A DNA stretch of 64,000 nt. Origin: Flavobacterium sp. HJJ (GTDB taxonomy: Bacteria; Bacteroidota; Bacteroidia; Flavobacteriales; Flavobacteriaceae). Within the stretch, counting starts at the first letter, position 1; each line of letters begins with the position of its first letter. Positions 1-8,200 of this stretch are shown here, piece by piece. The position numbers and the translations under genes were made by a program. Below the pieces are notes generated by a model. The model had not been told where the DNA came from and ran no database searches. It worked only from the letters and a program-made list of their open reading frames with translations. Location: contig NZ_JADKPR010000007.1 of the NCBI RefSeq assembly GCF_015351475.1, positions 153,755 through 217,754 of the forward strand, given 5' to 3'.

Positions 1-198
1 GCTGCTGCCGAGCTAAAAATTGACGTAACTCCAATGGAAGGTTTTGTACCTGCACAGGTAAACGAAATATTAGGCTTAGACAAACTAAATTTAAATGCTT
101 CGCTTATCGCAACTATTGGCTACCGTCATGAGGAAGACGGTACTCAATTCTACAAAAAAGTTAGAAAATCACAAGAAGAATTATTTATCACTTTATAA
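1..198 (+). CDS. Nitroreductase-family NAD(P)H oxidoreductase, C-terminal part
   Basis: An open frame runs from the window edge to TAA and encodes 65 residues. The stretch with PMEGF, a Leu-Gly-Leu-Asp segment and then a Tyr-Arg-His-Glu-Glu-Asp segment is typical of the C-terminal end of NfsB-like, FMN-binding nitroreductases, which reduce nitro or quinone compounds with NAD(P)H in the cytoplasm. The start and FMN-binding N-terminus lie outside the window, so the substrate cannot be judged. YceI follows 47 bases downstream on the same strand, so the two may share a transcript. The family call rests on this short tail only. Confidence 0.7.
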   Translation, partial: AAAELKIDVTPMEGFVPAQVNEILGLDKLNLNASLIATIGYRHEEDGTQFYKKVRKSQEELFITL

Positions 199-245
199 TA
201 ACAATAATTACTAATTCGAATTCAATCATTTTAAACAATTAAAAC

Positions 246-812
246 ATGAAAAATTTAAAAACTATCGCCTTAGCATTCGTAGTAGCATTATCTACTGTAG
301 CAGTAACTGCACAAACTAAAAAAATTGATGCAGCAAAAAGTAACATCAACTGGGTTGGAAAAAAAGTAACAGGTCAGCACTCAGGAACTGTAGGATTCAA
401 AAGCGGTGCTCTAGTATTCAAGAAAAATGTATTATCAGGAGGTTCTTTTACTGTTGATATGACTTCATTGACAGCTACAGATCTTACAGGTGAATACCAA
501 GGAAAATTAAACGGTCACTTAAAAGCTGATGACTTTTTTGGAACTGATAAATTCCCAACTTCAACTTTAGTTTTCAAAACTATCGCTCCAAAAGGAAAAG
601 ATGTTTACACTGTAAATGCTGATTTAACAATAAAAGGAATCACTAAACCAGTTACTTTTGACATCACTGTAAAAGGAAACACTGCAACTACTGCTTTCAA
701 TGTAGACCGTACTAAATATGACATTAAATACAATTCTAAATCATTCTTCGAAAGCATTGGAGACAAAGCTATCTATGATGAATTTGAATTAACAGTAAAC
801 TTGAACTTTTAA
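246..812 (+). CDS. YceI family periplasmic lipocalin-like protein
   Basis: The 188-residue protein begins with a signal peptide (hydrophobic residues 5-20, likely cut after the Ala of VTAQ). The rest matches the YceI family: a Trp-Val-Gly-Lys-Lys segment near residue 36, a Gly-His-Leu-Lys-Ala-Asp-Asp-Phe-Phe segment near 90, FPTSTLVF, and a TIKGITKPVTFD segment near 130. YceI proteins are eight-stranded barrels that bind isoprenoid-type lipids such as polyprenyl quinones. Their exact role in Flavobacteria is not settled. The length is normal for the family. The ATG is preceded by an A-rich leader without a Shine-Dalgarno site, as usual here. A hairpin terminator follows. Confidence 0.9.
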   Translation: MKNLKTIALAFVVALSTVAVTAQTKKIDAAKSNINWVGKKVTGQHSGTVGFKSGALVFKKNVLSGGSFTVDMTSLTATDLTGEYQGKLNGHLKADDFFGTDKFPTSTLVFKTIAPKGKDVYTVNADLTIKGITKPVTFDITVKGNTATTAFNVDRTKYDIKYNSKSFFESIGDKAIYDEFELTVNLNF

Positions 813-835
813 TTTTAGAATTCAATACCGAAGCG

Positions 836-868
836 GAGGCTGTCTTTTTAGGCAGCCTCTTCTTGCTT
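836..868 (+). terminator. Intrinsic terminator after yceI
   Basis: GAGGCTGTC (836-844) and GGCAGCCTC (851-859) form a 9-bp stem with one G-U pair around a six-base loop, followed by a T-rich tail. It lies 24 bases after the YceI stop. Confidence 0.75.
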
Positions 869-903
869 ATATTAGACAGTACTATTTAAGTTTAACCAAG
901 ACA

Positions 904-945
904 AAAGCCTGCAGATCATTCAATTTGCAGGCTTTAGTTTTTGAA
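904..945. terminator. Second hairpin between convergent genes
   Basis: AAAGCCTGCA (904-913) and TGCAGGCTTT (926-935) form a perfect 10-bp stem, followed by a T-run on the plus strand. It lies between yceI (plus) and the hydrolase ending at 1007 (minus), so it may stop transcripts from both sides. Confidence 0.65.
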
Positions 946-1006
946 TTAAAATTTCAATGTTGATATACAGCATTAGTTGTATATGTGACCATTAAAAAAG
1001 TTTTTA

Positions 1007-2056
1007 TCACTTCAGATTTGTTTTAAAGAAAGTGTCTAATTTATCAAATGGAATAATATCCGCTTTATCATACAAATCTACGTGAACTGCATTAGGAATT
1101 ATCATTAGTTCCTTGGGTTCGGATGCCATTTTATAGACATCTTCACTGAAATAACGGGAGTGTGCATTTTCACCCGCAATTAAAAGCATCGGACGCGGAG
1201 AAATTTCTTTGATGTATGTCAGCAGCGGCATATTCATAAAAGACAGAGCATTGGTAATTGTCCAGCCTTTGTTGGAGTTTAATGAACGTTCGTGGTAGCC
1301 TCTTGATGTTTTGTAATAGTCGAAATACTCTTTTATAAATTGTGGTTCATCACCGTTTAATTTTGCTGGCAGATGTACTGCAGGAAAAGCCGGCGTACCA
1401 TTTTCGGCATCGGTCCAGCGCTGAAAACTCATTTTTTCAAATGCTTTTGTGCGTTCTTCTGCGGTCATTTTATCGTAATAGCCTTTGGCAAGCACTCTCG
1501 ACATATCGTACATACTGGTAGTGGCAACTGCTTTGACACGCTTGTCAACAATTGCAGCATTTAACGCAAAACCGCCAAAACCGCAAATTCCGATGATGCC
1601 AATTTTATTTCTGTCTACATTTTTTTGGAGTCCCAGAAAATCGACAGCAGCGCTAAAATCTTCGGTGTTGATATCTGGTGATGCGATATTACGTGGCTCA
1701 CCTCCGCTTTCGCCCGTATAGGAAGGATCAAATGTTACAACTGCAAAACCTCTTTCCGCCATTTGATTTGCATATAAACCTGATGACTGCTCTTTTACCG
1801 CGCCAAAAGGACCGCTTATTGCCAATGCCGGCAACTGTATGTTTTCTGCGTTTTTAGGCAGATATAAATCGCCTGAAAGTGTAATACCGTAACGAGTTTT
1901 AAACGTTACTGCTGTTCTTGTTACTTTTTCGCTTAACTGAAAAGTATAATGTTCTGTTGTGCTCATTTTTTTTGAATTTGTTTTCGTTTTTTTATTTTGT
2001 GCAAAAGATTGTCCGATTATCAAGAACATCATTGCCATTAGAAATGTCTTTTTCAT
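1007..2056 (-). CDS. Exported alpha/beta hydrolase with cysteine nucleophile elbow
   Basis: The 349-residue protein has a signal peptide (residues 1-20, ending SFAQ). It has an alpha/beta hydrolase core with an oxyanion-region Gly-Pro-Phe-Gly near residue 83, a DPSYTGESGGEPR segment near 110, the nucleophile elbow GICGFGG with Cys158, and a C-terminal NAVHVDLYD segment carrying the likely catalytic His near 324. Cys in place of Ser in the elbow is known from dienelactone hydrolase. The general layout is that of YcjY/DLH-type hydrolases. The substrate is unknown. Upstream on the same strand are a cupin and an AraC regulator, a common trio in Flavobacteria. The 229-base gap with a hairpin suggests the hydrolase may have its own promoter. 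Confidence 0.8.
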   Translation of the reverse strand: MKKTFLMAMMFLIIGQSFAQNKKTKTNSKKMSTTEHYTFQLSEKVTRTAVTFKTRYGITLSGDLYLPKNAENIQLPALAISGPFGAVKEQSSGLYANQMAERGFAVVTFDPSYTGESGGEPRNIASPDINTEDFSAAVDFLGLQKNVDRNKIGIIGICGFGGFALNAAIVDKRVKAVATTSMYDMSRVLAKGYYDKMTAEERTKAFEKMSFQRWTDAENGTPAFPAVHLPAKLNGDEPQFIKEYFDYYKTSRGYHERSLNSNKGWTITNALSFMNMPLLTYIKEISPRPMLLIAGENAHSRYFSEDVYKMASEPKELMIIPNAVHVDLYDKADIIPFDKLDTFFKTNLK

Positions 2057-2225
2057 TGATAGTAAAATTTAATGATTTTTATGCCAAAAGTGAATTCAAA
2101 ATAGTCCAATCATAGCCAGCACCAATATTTCACTCAGCAAGTACACCCAACATTGTTATTCCCACACAGGGGTAATGACACAAGTCTGCGGATATTGGGA
2201 TGTCAAAAGATGCCATTATTGACGT

Positions 2226-2253
2226 AGTCGGGATATACTAAGAGTTCCCGACT
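2226..2253. repeat. Inverted repeat between cupin and hydrolase genes
   Basis: AGTCGGGA (2226-2233) and TCCCGACT (2246-2253) form an 8-bp stem with a 12-base loop. It lies 33 bases after the cupin stop on the minus strand. It has no clear T-run, so it could be a weak terminator or a remnant of a dispersed palindromic element. Confidence 0.45.
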
Positions 2254-2285
2254 GTACTTAAACTAACAAATTGGACTGTTTTTAA

Positions 2286-2711
2286 TTATTTTTCAGATGC
2301 CGCTGTGTTTGCTTCTGCAAAATCATCATCTGATACGGGCTGAAGCCAGGTTACTTGCTTTTCATCTTTAAAATTGGTGATGGCGATGTGAACCATTTTA
2401 GTCGCTGCTGTTGCTCCGTGCCAATGTTCGGTGTTTTCGGGAATGTTTATGACATCGCCTTTTTTTATAAATTGCGCCGATTTTCCTTTTTCCTGATACA
2501 ATCCAGTGCCTTCAATGACGAGCAATACCTGACCTTTTGGGTGCGTATGCCAGACTGTTCTTGCGTTAGGTTCAAAAGTTACTGCTCCGGCAGAAAAATT
2601 GTTATTTTTGTCCTGACTTATCAATGGCGATAAAAAGGCATTTCCGGAGAACCAATCGCCGGGTAATTTTTCTCCTTTTGGAAAAATGGATTCGTTATTA
2701 TCTGTTTTCAT
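2286..2711 (-). CDS. Small cupin-domain protein
   Basis: From the ATG at 2711 the protein has 141 residues and one cupin barrel. The metal-binding histidines are visible as WHTHPKGQ (His55, His57) and EHWHG (His96). It is cytoplasmic with this start. An in-frame TTG at 2807 would add 32 residues with a hydrophobic start, but a TACCTTTG promoter box lies inside that extension at 2744-2751, so the ATG is preferred. Such proteins, often grouped with carboxymuconolactone decarboxylases, occur beside AraC regulators and hydrolases. Here the AraC gene ends 93 bases upstream. The reaction cannot be told from sequence. Confidence 0.8.
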   Translation of the reverse strand: MKTDNNESIFPKGEKLPGDWFSGNAFLSPLISQDKNNNFSAGAVTFEPNARTVWHTHPKGQVLLVIEGTGLYQEKGKSAQFIKKGDVINIPENTEHWHGATAATKMVHIAITNFKDEKQVTWLQPVSDDDFAEANTAASEK

Positions 2712-2743
2712 TTTTTCTCGATTTTTGGTTTTATAATCTAAGG

Positions 2744-2751
2744 CAAAGGTA
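2744..2751 (-). promoter_or_regulatory. Candidate -7 promoter box for cupin gene
   Basis: On the minus strand this reads TACCTTTG, matching the Bacteroidetes -7 consensus TAnnTTTG. It lies 33 bases before the cupin ATG. No good TTTG -33 element is seen at the usual distance. Confidence 0.5.
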
Positions 2752-2803
2752 TGTCGGGAAATTATGGCCGGGCTAAAGATTATCAAACCAAAAATTAAGA
2801 TAA

Positions 2804-3682
2804 TCAAACCATCGCTTCGCGAATTGATTTTGGATTTGTACCCGTTATTTTTTTGAAGAAATTATTGAAGTAAGTAGGATATTCAAAGCCGAGTGCGTAG
2901 GCTATCTCTGCGATATTCCAATCGGTATGCTGTAACAGAGCTTTTGCTTCTGCCACAATTCTTTCGGTGATATGGGTCGTAGTGGACTTTCCGGTAACTT
3001 CTTTGACCACACGATTCAGATAATTGACATGCACATTAAGATTTTGTGCATAGTCCTGTGCGGTTTTTAGCTGCAACGGATTTTCGCTGGTTTCGACAGG
3101 AAATTGTCTCTCTAACAATTCGAGGAAAACAGCTGTTATTCTGGAAGATGCATTTTTATTTTGATTGTAATTTTCCGAAGGCTGTAACTTTAAAGCTTCG
3201 TGTATGATCAAGCTGATGTAGCTGCGAATGAGTTCATCCTTAAAAACATAGCTGCTTTTTTGTTCATCGATCATTTTTTGAAAAATAGTATTGAGAAACA
3301 AACGCTGTTCTTCGGAAATTTTTAATACCGGCGTTCCGTCAATTTTAAAAAATGCGGATTGGTGCAGACTTTCCGAGCGGTCAATCTGTTTTAAAAAATC
3401 CTCTGAAAACAGACAGGTATAACCAATATATTCGGTAGTCAGCGTTTCCCACGAATAGGGAATATGAGGATTTCCAAAGAATAAAATAGTCCCGTCCTGT
3501 TCAAAAGTTTTATCTGAATAATGAATTTTGCTTTTACCGGTTGTCAGGCATATTTTAAAGAAGTCTTTTCTGCTGTAGTTTCGTGTGGCTTCGCTGTCAT
3601 CTTCAATCTGAAATGCTTTAAAACCTTTCAGTTTTAACTGATCGTTAAACTCGGAAACTATTCGTGTTTTATTGTCTTTCAT
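2804..3682 (-). CDS. AraC family transcriptional regulator
   Basis: The 292-residue protein has an N-terminal cupin-like sensing domain (about residues 25-150) and a C-terminal AraC double helix-turn-helix (about 190-290), recognisable from the IAEIAYALGFEYPTYFNNFF segment and the following TGTNPKSIRE. It has no signal or membrane segment. It stands first in a leftward group with the cupin and hydrolase genes and probably controls them (inference from context). A TAACTTTG box lies only 4 bases before the start codon. Confidence 0.88.
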   Translation of the reverse strand: MKDNKTRIVSEFNDQLKLKGFKAFQIEDDSEATRNYSRKDFFKICLTTGKSKIHYSDKTFEQDGTILFFGNPHIPYSWETLTTEYIGYTCLFSEDFLKQIDRSESLHQSAFFKIDGTPVLKISEEQRLFLNTIFQKMIDEQKSSYVFKDELIRSYISLIIHEALKLQPSENYNQNKNASSRITAVFLELLERQFPVETSENPLQLKTAQDYAQNLNVHVNYLNRVVKEVTGKSTTTHITERIVAEAKALLQHTDWNIAEIAYALGFEYPTYFNNFFKKITGTNPKSIREAMV

Positions 3683-3686
3683 TCTG

Positions 3687-3694
3687 CAAAGTTA
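3687..3694 (-). promoter_or_regulatory. Candidate -7 promoter box for AraC gene, almost touching the start codon
   Basis: On the minus strand this reads TAACTTTG, a full match to TAnnTTTG. The ATG of the AraC gene ends at 3682, so transcription would begin at or very near the start codon and give a leaderless or nearly leaderless mRNA. Confidence 0.5.
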
Positions 3695-3811
3695 AGAAAT
3701 TCAAACTACTTTAATGACAATGATTTTTTACAGACTTTATGTAAACCTGAGTTCGATTAATATTTTATCGCTATAAAACAGACAATCAATAACTTATGTT
3801 CTTTTCGATTC

Positions 3812-3893
3812 ATCCTGCAAGGTCTTTTTCATGACCATATAGGTATAACTTATTAATAGCAATACCTACAAGGTTAAAAAAACCTTGCAGGAT
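3812..3893. repeat. REP-like palindrome of the ACCTTGCAGG type
   Basis: ATCCTGCAAGGT (3812-3823) is an exact reverse complement of ACCTTGCAGGAT (3882-3893). A third related copy, CCTACAAGGTT (3865-3875), pairs with the second arm across a short A-rich loop. This nested hairpin lies in the gap between the AraC start and the metal-efflux adaptor stop. It resembles the short palindromic elements scattered between genes in many Flavobacteria. Confidence 0.6.
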
Positions 3894-4019
3894 TATAAAC
3901 ATCAATAAAATCAGCGTATTAATAATCGAACTCAGGTTGTAAATAAAATCATGAGAGCTGTATGTGAAAATACATGTAAGACACGAATATTTTATGCCTT
4001 CCATTATCTTTTCCAGTTT

Positions 4020-5216
4020 TTAATCTGCGTGTTCGCCGCTGCCTTTTGATTGTGCCAATAAATAATAAGCACCTTTAACTACGATTTTAGCATCAGATGA
4101 AATTTCTTCAATCAGTTTTACTTCGGTATAGCCCAAATCGGTTGTTCCTACAGCAACTTCAACTGCTTTGAAATGAATTTCATTATGAGCTTCTTCTTTG
4201 CGATTACCTTCCTTTTTAGAAACTTCTTCGTGCTGGTCTTCCTGAATGTAGATGAAATACTTATCTCCGTTTTTTACAACTGCATCTTTAGGCAGTGCAG
4301 GAACAGTCTGGTTCGAAATATTGATGTTCGCTGCCACATACATTCCAGGAATCAAATCTTTAGTATTACCCGGATTGATTTTAGCGTGTACATCAACTGT
4401 CTTACTTTCATTGGAAAATGATTTATTGATGCCAAATATTTTTCCTTTGATGGATTTATTCGATTGATTCGTCAATATAAAATCGACTTCCTGACCGATG
4501 GAGATTTTGCCCAAATCCTTTTCAAATACATTCAGATCAAGGTGCATCTGGCTGTTGTCGACCACTTCAAAAAGCGTGATCCCAGTGTCTGCAAATGCGC
4601 CTTTGGTGATGCTGATTTTACCCACATAACCGCTGATTGGAGCGACAATTGGAACCAAAGACGTACTGCCTTTCGGATTTACATTCAGTGCCTGCAGTTT
4701 ATTTTTGGCCGCCTGTGCTTTGGCTTTTTCAGAAGCAAGTTTTGATTTTACTTCCTGAAACGTTTTTCGCGGATTGACATTTTCTTCGCTCAGTGTTTTT
4801 TGACGTATGAATTCCTGCTCCAAGTATTCAATATTTGCTGCTGCCGACTGATATTCTTCCTGCATTCCGGAAACTTCCAGATTTTGAAGGGTTGCCAGTG
4901 TTTTACCTTTGGTGACATAGGTTCCTTCCAAAACAAAAATATCTTTTACAACACCGCCAATCAGTGTCGAAACATCTGCTCGGTTTTGTGGCGGAACGGC
5001 CGTATAACCATTGGCTTTGATGACGGTATTGAGATTTTTCATTTCAAGACTGCCTGTTTCAATCCCGATGGTTTCGACTTGTTTTTTGGTTAATGCAACT
5101 TCCGTTTCGGATTGTTCTTCTTCATGTTCATCTTCTGTTTTCTTTTGACCGCAGGAAACCAGCAGGAAAAAAGAAATGGAGAGCAGAAATATTTTATTGA
5201 TTATTATATTTTTCAT
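4020..5216 (-). CDS. Heavy-metal efflux periplasmic adaptor lipoprotein (CusB/CzcB type)
   Basis: From the ATG at 5216 the protein has 398 residues. It has a lipoprotein signal with the lipobox ending at Cys22 (LVSCGQ), then an acidic, Glu/His-rich stretch. A membrane-fusion core follows: lipoyl halves, a coiled-coil hairpin about residues 130-190, a barrel and a membrane-proximal domain. The His/Glu-rich stretch in the C-terminal part (EDQHEEVSKKEGNRKEE) could bind metal. An in-frame upstream start would only add 33 residues before the signal peptide. It is the last gene of the operon, 10 bases after the pump. It would link the inner-membrane pump to the outer-membrane channel. The ion is unknown. 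Confidence 0.88.
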   Translation of the reverse strand: MKNIIINKIFLLSISFFLLVSCGQKKTEDEHEEEQSETEVALTKKQVETIGIETGSLEMKNLNTVIKANGYTAVPPQNRADVSTLIGGVVKDIFVLEGTYVTKGKTLATLQNLEVSGMQEEYQSAAANIEYLEQEFIRQKTLSEENVNPRKTFQEVKSKLASEKAKAQAAKNKLQALNVNPKGSTSLVPIVAPISGYVGKISITKGAFADTGITLFEVVDNSQMHLDLNVFEKDLGKISIGQEVDFILTNQSNKSIKGKIFGINKSFSNESKTVDVHAKINPGNTKDLIPGMYVAANINISNQTVPALPKDAVVKNGDKYFIYIQEDQHEEVSKKEGNRKEEAHNEIHFKAVEVAVGTTDLGYTEVKLIEEISSDAKIVVKGAYYLLAQSKGSGEHAD

Positions 5217-5226
5217 AATGAATATA

Positions 5227-8200
5227 TTAATTGTTAGGAATGGATGGGAATTGCAGTTCGATAGCACTTTGATTGTACAAATTAACCGCTTCGGCATTTT
5301 GCTTTTTGATGTCAATCGCCTGATTCAGAAAACTGATGTACGACCAATAACTCATATCGCCATTAGCATAGCTTTTTTGCGCTGTATTGATAATCTGGTC
5401 TGCGTATTCCAAACCTTCTTTTTGATAATACTGCAGTGTCTTTTGCTGTTTGTCAAACTCATTCTGCAGTTCTTCTTTTTTCAGTTTTAGCGCTGCTTTA
5501 TTTCGATCGAGTTCCATTTGTGACTGCAAAACACTGATTTCAGATGCTTTGGCTCTGGCCGAATTTACACCTCCAAAAAGCGGAATCTGCAAACCCGCCG
5601 TAAATCCCTGAAACAATGATTTGGTATCAATAGTTTGAGCAAAATAACCCAATCCAAGTTTAGGCATTTTCTGTGCCTTAAAAACATCTGTTTCTTTTTG
5701 GCTGACCAGAATCTGCTGCGAATAATAATCGTCTACTAGATTTTCTGCTGCAGAAGCTTCAGTTTTTATTGCCTTTTTGTACTGTAATGAAGAAACTGAG
5801 TCGGGAATAACAACATTATCACTCTGCACAAAATACTGCAATTGCTTTTGGTAAATAACCAAATCATATTCTATCTGCGCTTTGATGGTTTCAATTTCCT
5901 TCACTTTGGCTTTGGCACTGATGACTTCGATATTACCGCTTTCTCCGGTTTTGAAACGCAGTTCTGCATTCTTAAGAAATTTGGTATAAATCGTATTCAG
6001 TTCGTTGTTCAGTTTTTGCAGTTCAATGCCGTATAAATATTGATAATAGGCCAGAGTCACCGCTTTTTCAATTTCATATTCGGATATCGCTTTATTTTTT
6101 TCGGCCAATTTTGCGAGTTCTTCCTGCAGCTGTCTGTTGGCTTTCGTTATTTTTCCAATAGGGAAATACTGCTGTACCGATACATTATGATCGTAAGCAG
6201 CACTGTTGAACTGCCCTCCCTGATACTGAATCTGCAGAGGATCCGGCTGAAAAGCGGTTTTCTTCAAAGCGTTCTGCTTTTCGATTTCCTTATCAGCTAT
6301 TTTCAAAGTGGCATTATTGTTTTTTGCCAATGAAACTGCCTGCTCCAAAGTTACCGTCTGGGTATTTTGGGCAAAAGAAAAAGCGCTTATCAGTAAAATA
6401 ATTACTGTAATTATTGGAGTTTTCATTTTGTTTTTTCTTTTAATTCCACGTTCAAATAAAAGATAAAGTATCGGTAATACAATCAGCGTAAGCAATGCTG
6501 CTGAAATCAGTCCGCCGATAACCACGGTTGCCAGAGGCTTTTGTACTTCGGCACCGCCGCTGTTGGATAACGCCATTGGCATAAATCCTAAAGAAGCCAC
6601 GGCTGCCGTCATTAAAACGGGACGCAATCGCGTTTTGGTTCCGATTAAAACGCGCTGCAGCGGATCGGTAATACCTTCCGATTTAAGCTGATTGAAATAG
6701 GAAATCAGTACGATTCCGTTTAAAACTGCAATACCAAACAACGCAATAAAACCAATTCCTGCCGAAATACTAAACGGCATTCCGCGTAACCAAAGCGCAA
6801 AGACACCACCAATTGCAGAAAGCGGAATGGCCGTAAAAATCAATAAGGACTGCTTGATACTGTTAAAAGTGAAATACAGCAAAACCATAATTAATCCTAA
6901 TGCGATAGGAAGTGCTACCGAAAGCCTTTTGTTGGCCTCGATAAGATTTTCAAACTGCCCGCCATACGTCACATAATAACCGGCAGGAAGCTTAAAGTTG
7001 GTTTCTAGTTTCTCCTGTATTTCTTCAACTACGCTTTTGATATCGCGTCCGCGAACGTTTAAGCCGACGGTGATTCGTCGTTTTCCGTCTTCACGGGCTA
7101 CCTGAACCGGACCCTGCTCGTAACTGATTGTCGCCACCTGTGAAAGCGGAATCTGCTGTCCGTTTGGCAATGGAATAAACAAGTTACTGACATCCGAAAT
7201 ATCCGTACGATTGTCCTGATTCAGCCGGACTACAATGTCAAAACGTTTGCTTTCTTCATATATTCTGCCGGCACTTTCTCCTGCAAATGACGAGCGGATA
7301 ATCTGATTGATGTCACTGATGTTCAATCCGTACAAAGCGATTTTATGATAATTGTATTTGACAGTTATTTGCGGTAAACCAGTTACTTTATCCGCTTTTA
7401 AATCACCGATACCTTCAATTTTTTTTATTTTTGAAATTAATTCTTTGGCTTTGGTGTCTAAAACTTCCAGATCGTCTCCGAAGATTTTAATCGCAATATC
7501 GCTTCGGCTTCCCGTCATCAGTTCATTGAAACGCATCTGGATAGGCTGGGAAACTTCAATATTGACAAAAGGTAAATTATCCTGAATCTCCTTTTTCATT
7601 GCTTCTCCAATTTCTTCCCAGTTTTCATAATTGCTCCATTCGCTTTTGTCTTTTAGAACAATAATAATATCCCCATTTTCAATAGGCATAGGATCGGTTG
7701 GGATTTCACCACTTCCTATTTTTGTCACAATAGTTTTTATTTCCGGGAATTTTGCCTTTAATATTTTTTCACATTCGGTCGTCGTTTTTATCATTGACGT
7801 TAACGAACTTCCGGTCATTATTCTGGTTTCAAAAGCCAGATCACCTTCTTCAATCGTCGGTATAAATTCGCCTCCAATATTCTGGAAAGTAAATAAGGCG
7901 ACAGCGAACAAACCTATTGAAACAAATAGAACCGTTTTTTTCATTCCCAACGCTTTATTCAGAATCGGGGTATATTTACTTTCAAACCACTTCATCATTC
8001 GGTCACTGAAATTGGTTTTGTGTTCTGTTTTTTTGGATAAAAACAAAGAAGTCATCATTGGCACATAGGTCAATGACAAAACGAAAGCTCCAATAATGGC
8101 AAATCCAACGGTCAGAGCCATTGGCTGAAACATTTTCCCTTCTGTTCCTACCAGTGCCAAAATTGGCAGATATACAATCAGAATGATGATTTCTCCAAAG

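Noticed and set aside
2712..2807. N-terminal extension of the cupin gene with a membrane-like segment
   Set aside because: It would need a TTG start and includes a full TACCTTTG promoter box. The ATG at 2711 gives a complete cupin domain.
3810..4004. A 64-codon minus-strand frame after the metal-efflux adaptor
   Set aside because: It consists largely of the ACCTTGCAGG-type palindromic repeat region and AT-rich sequence, and no family is recognisable. I treat it as a chance frame.
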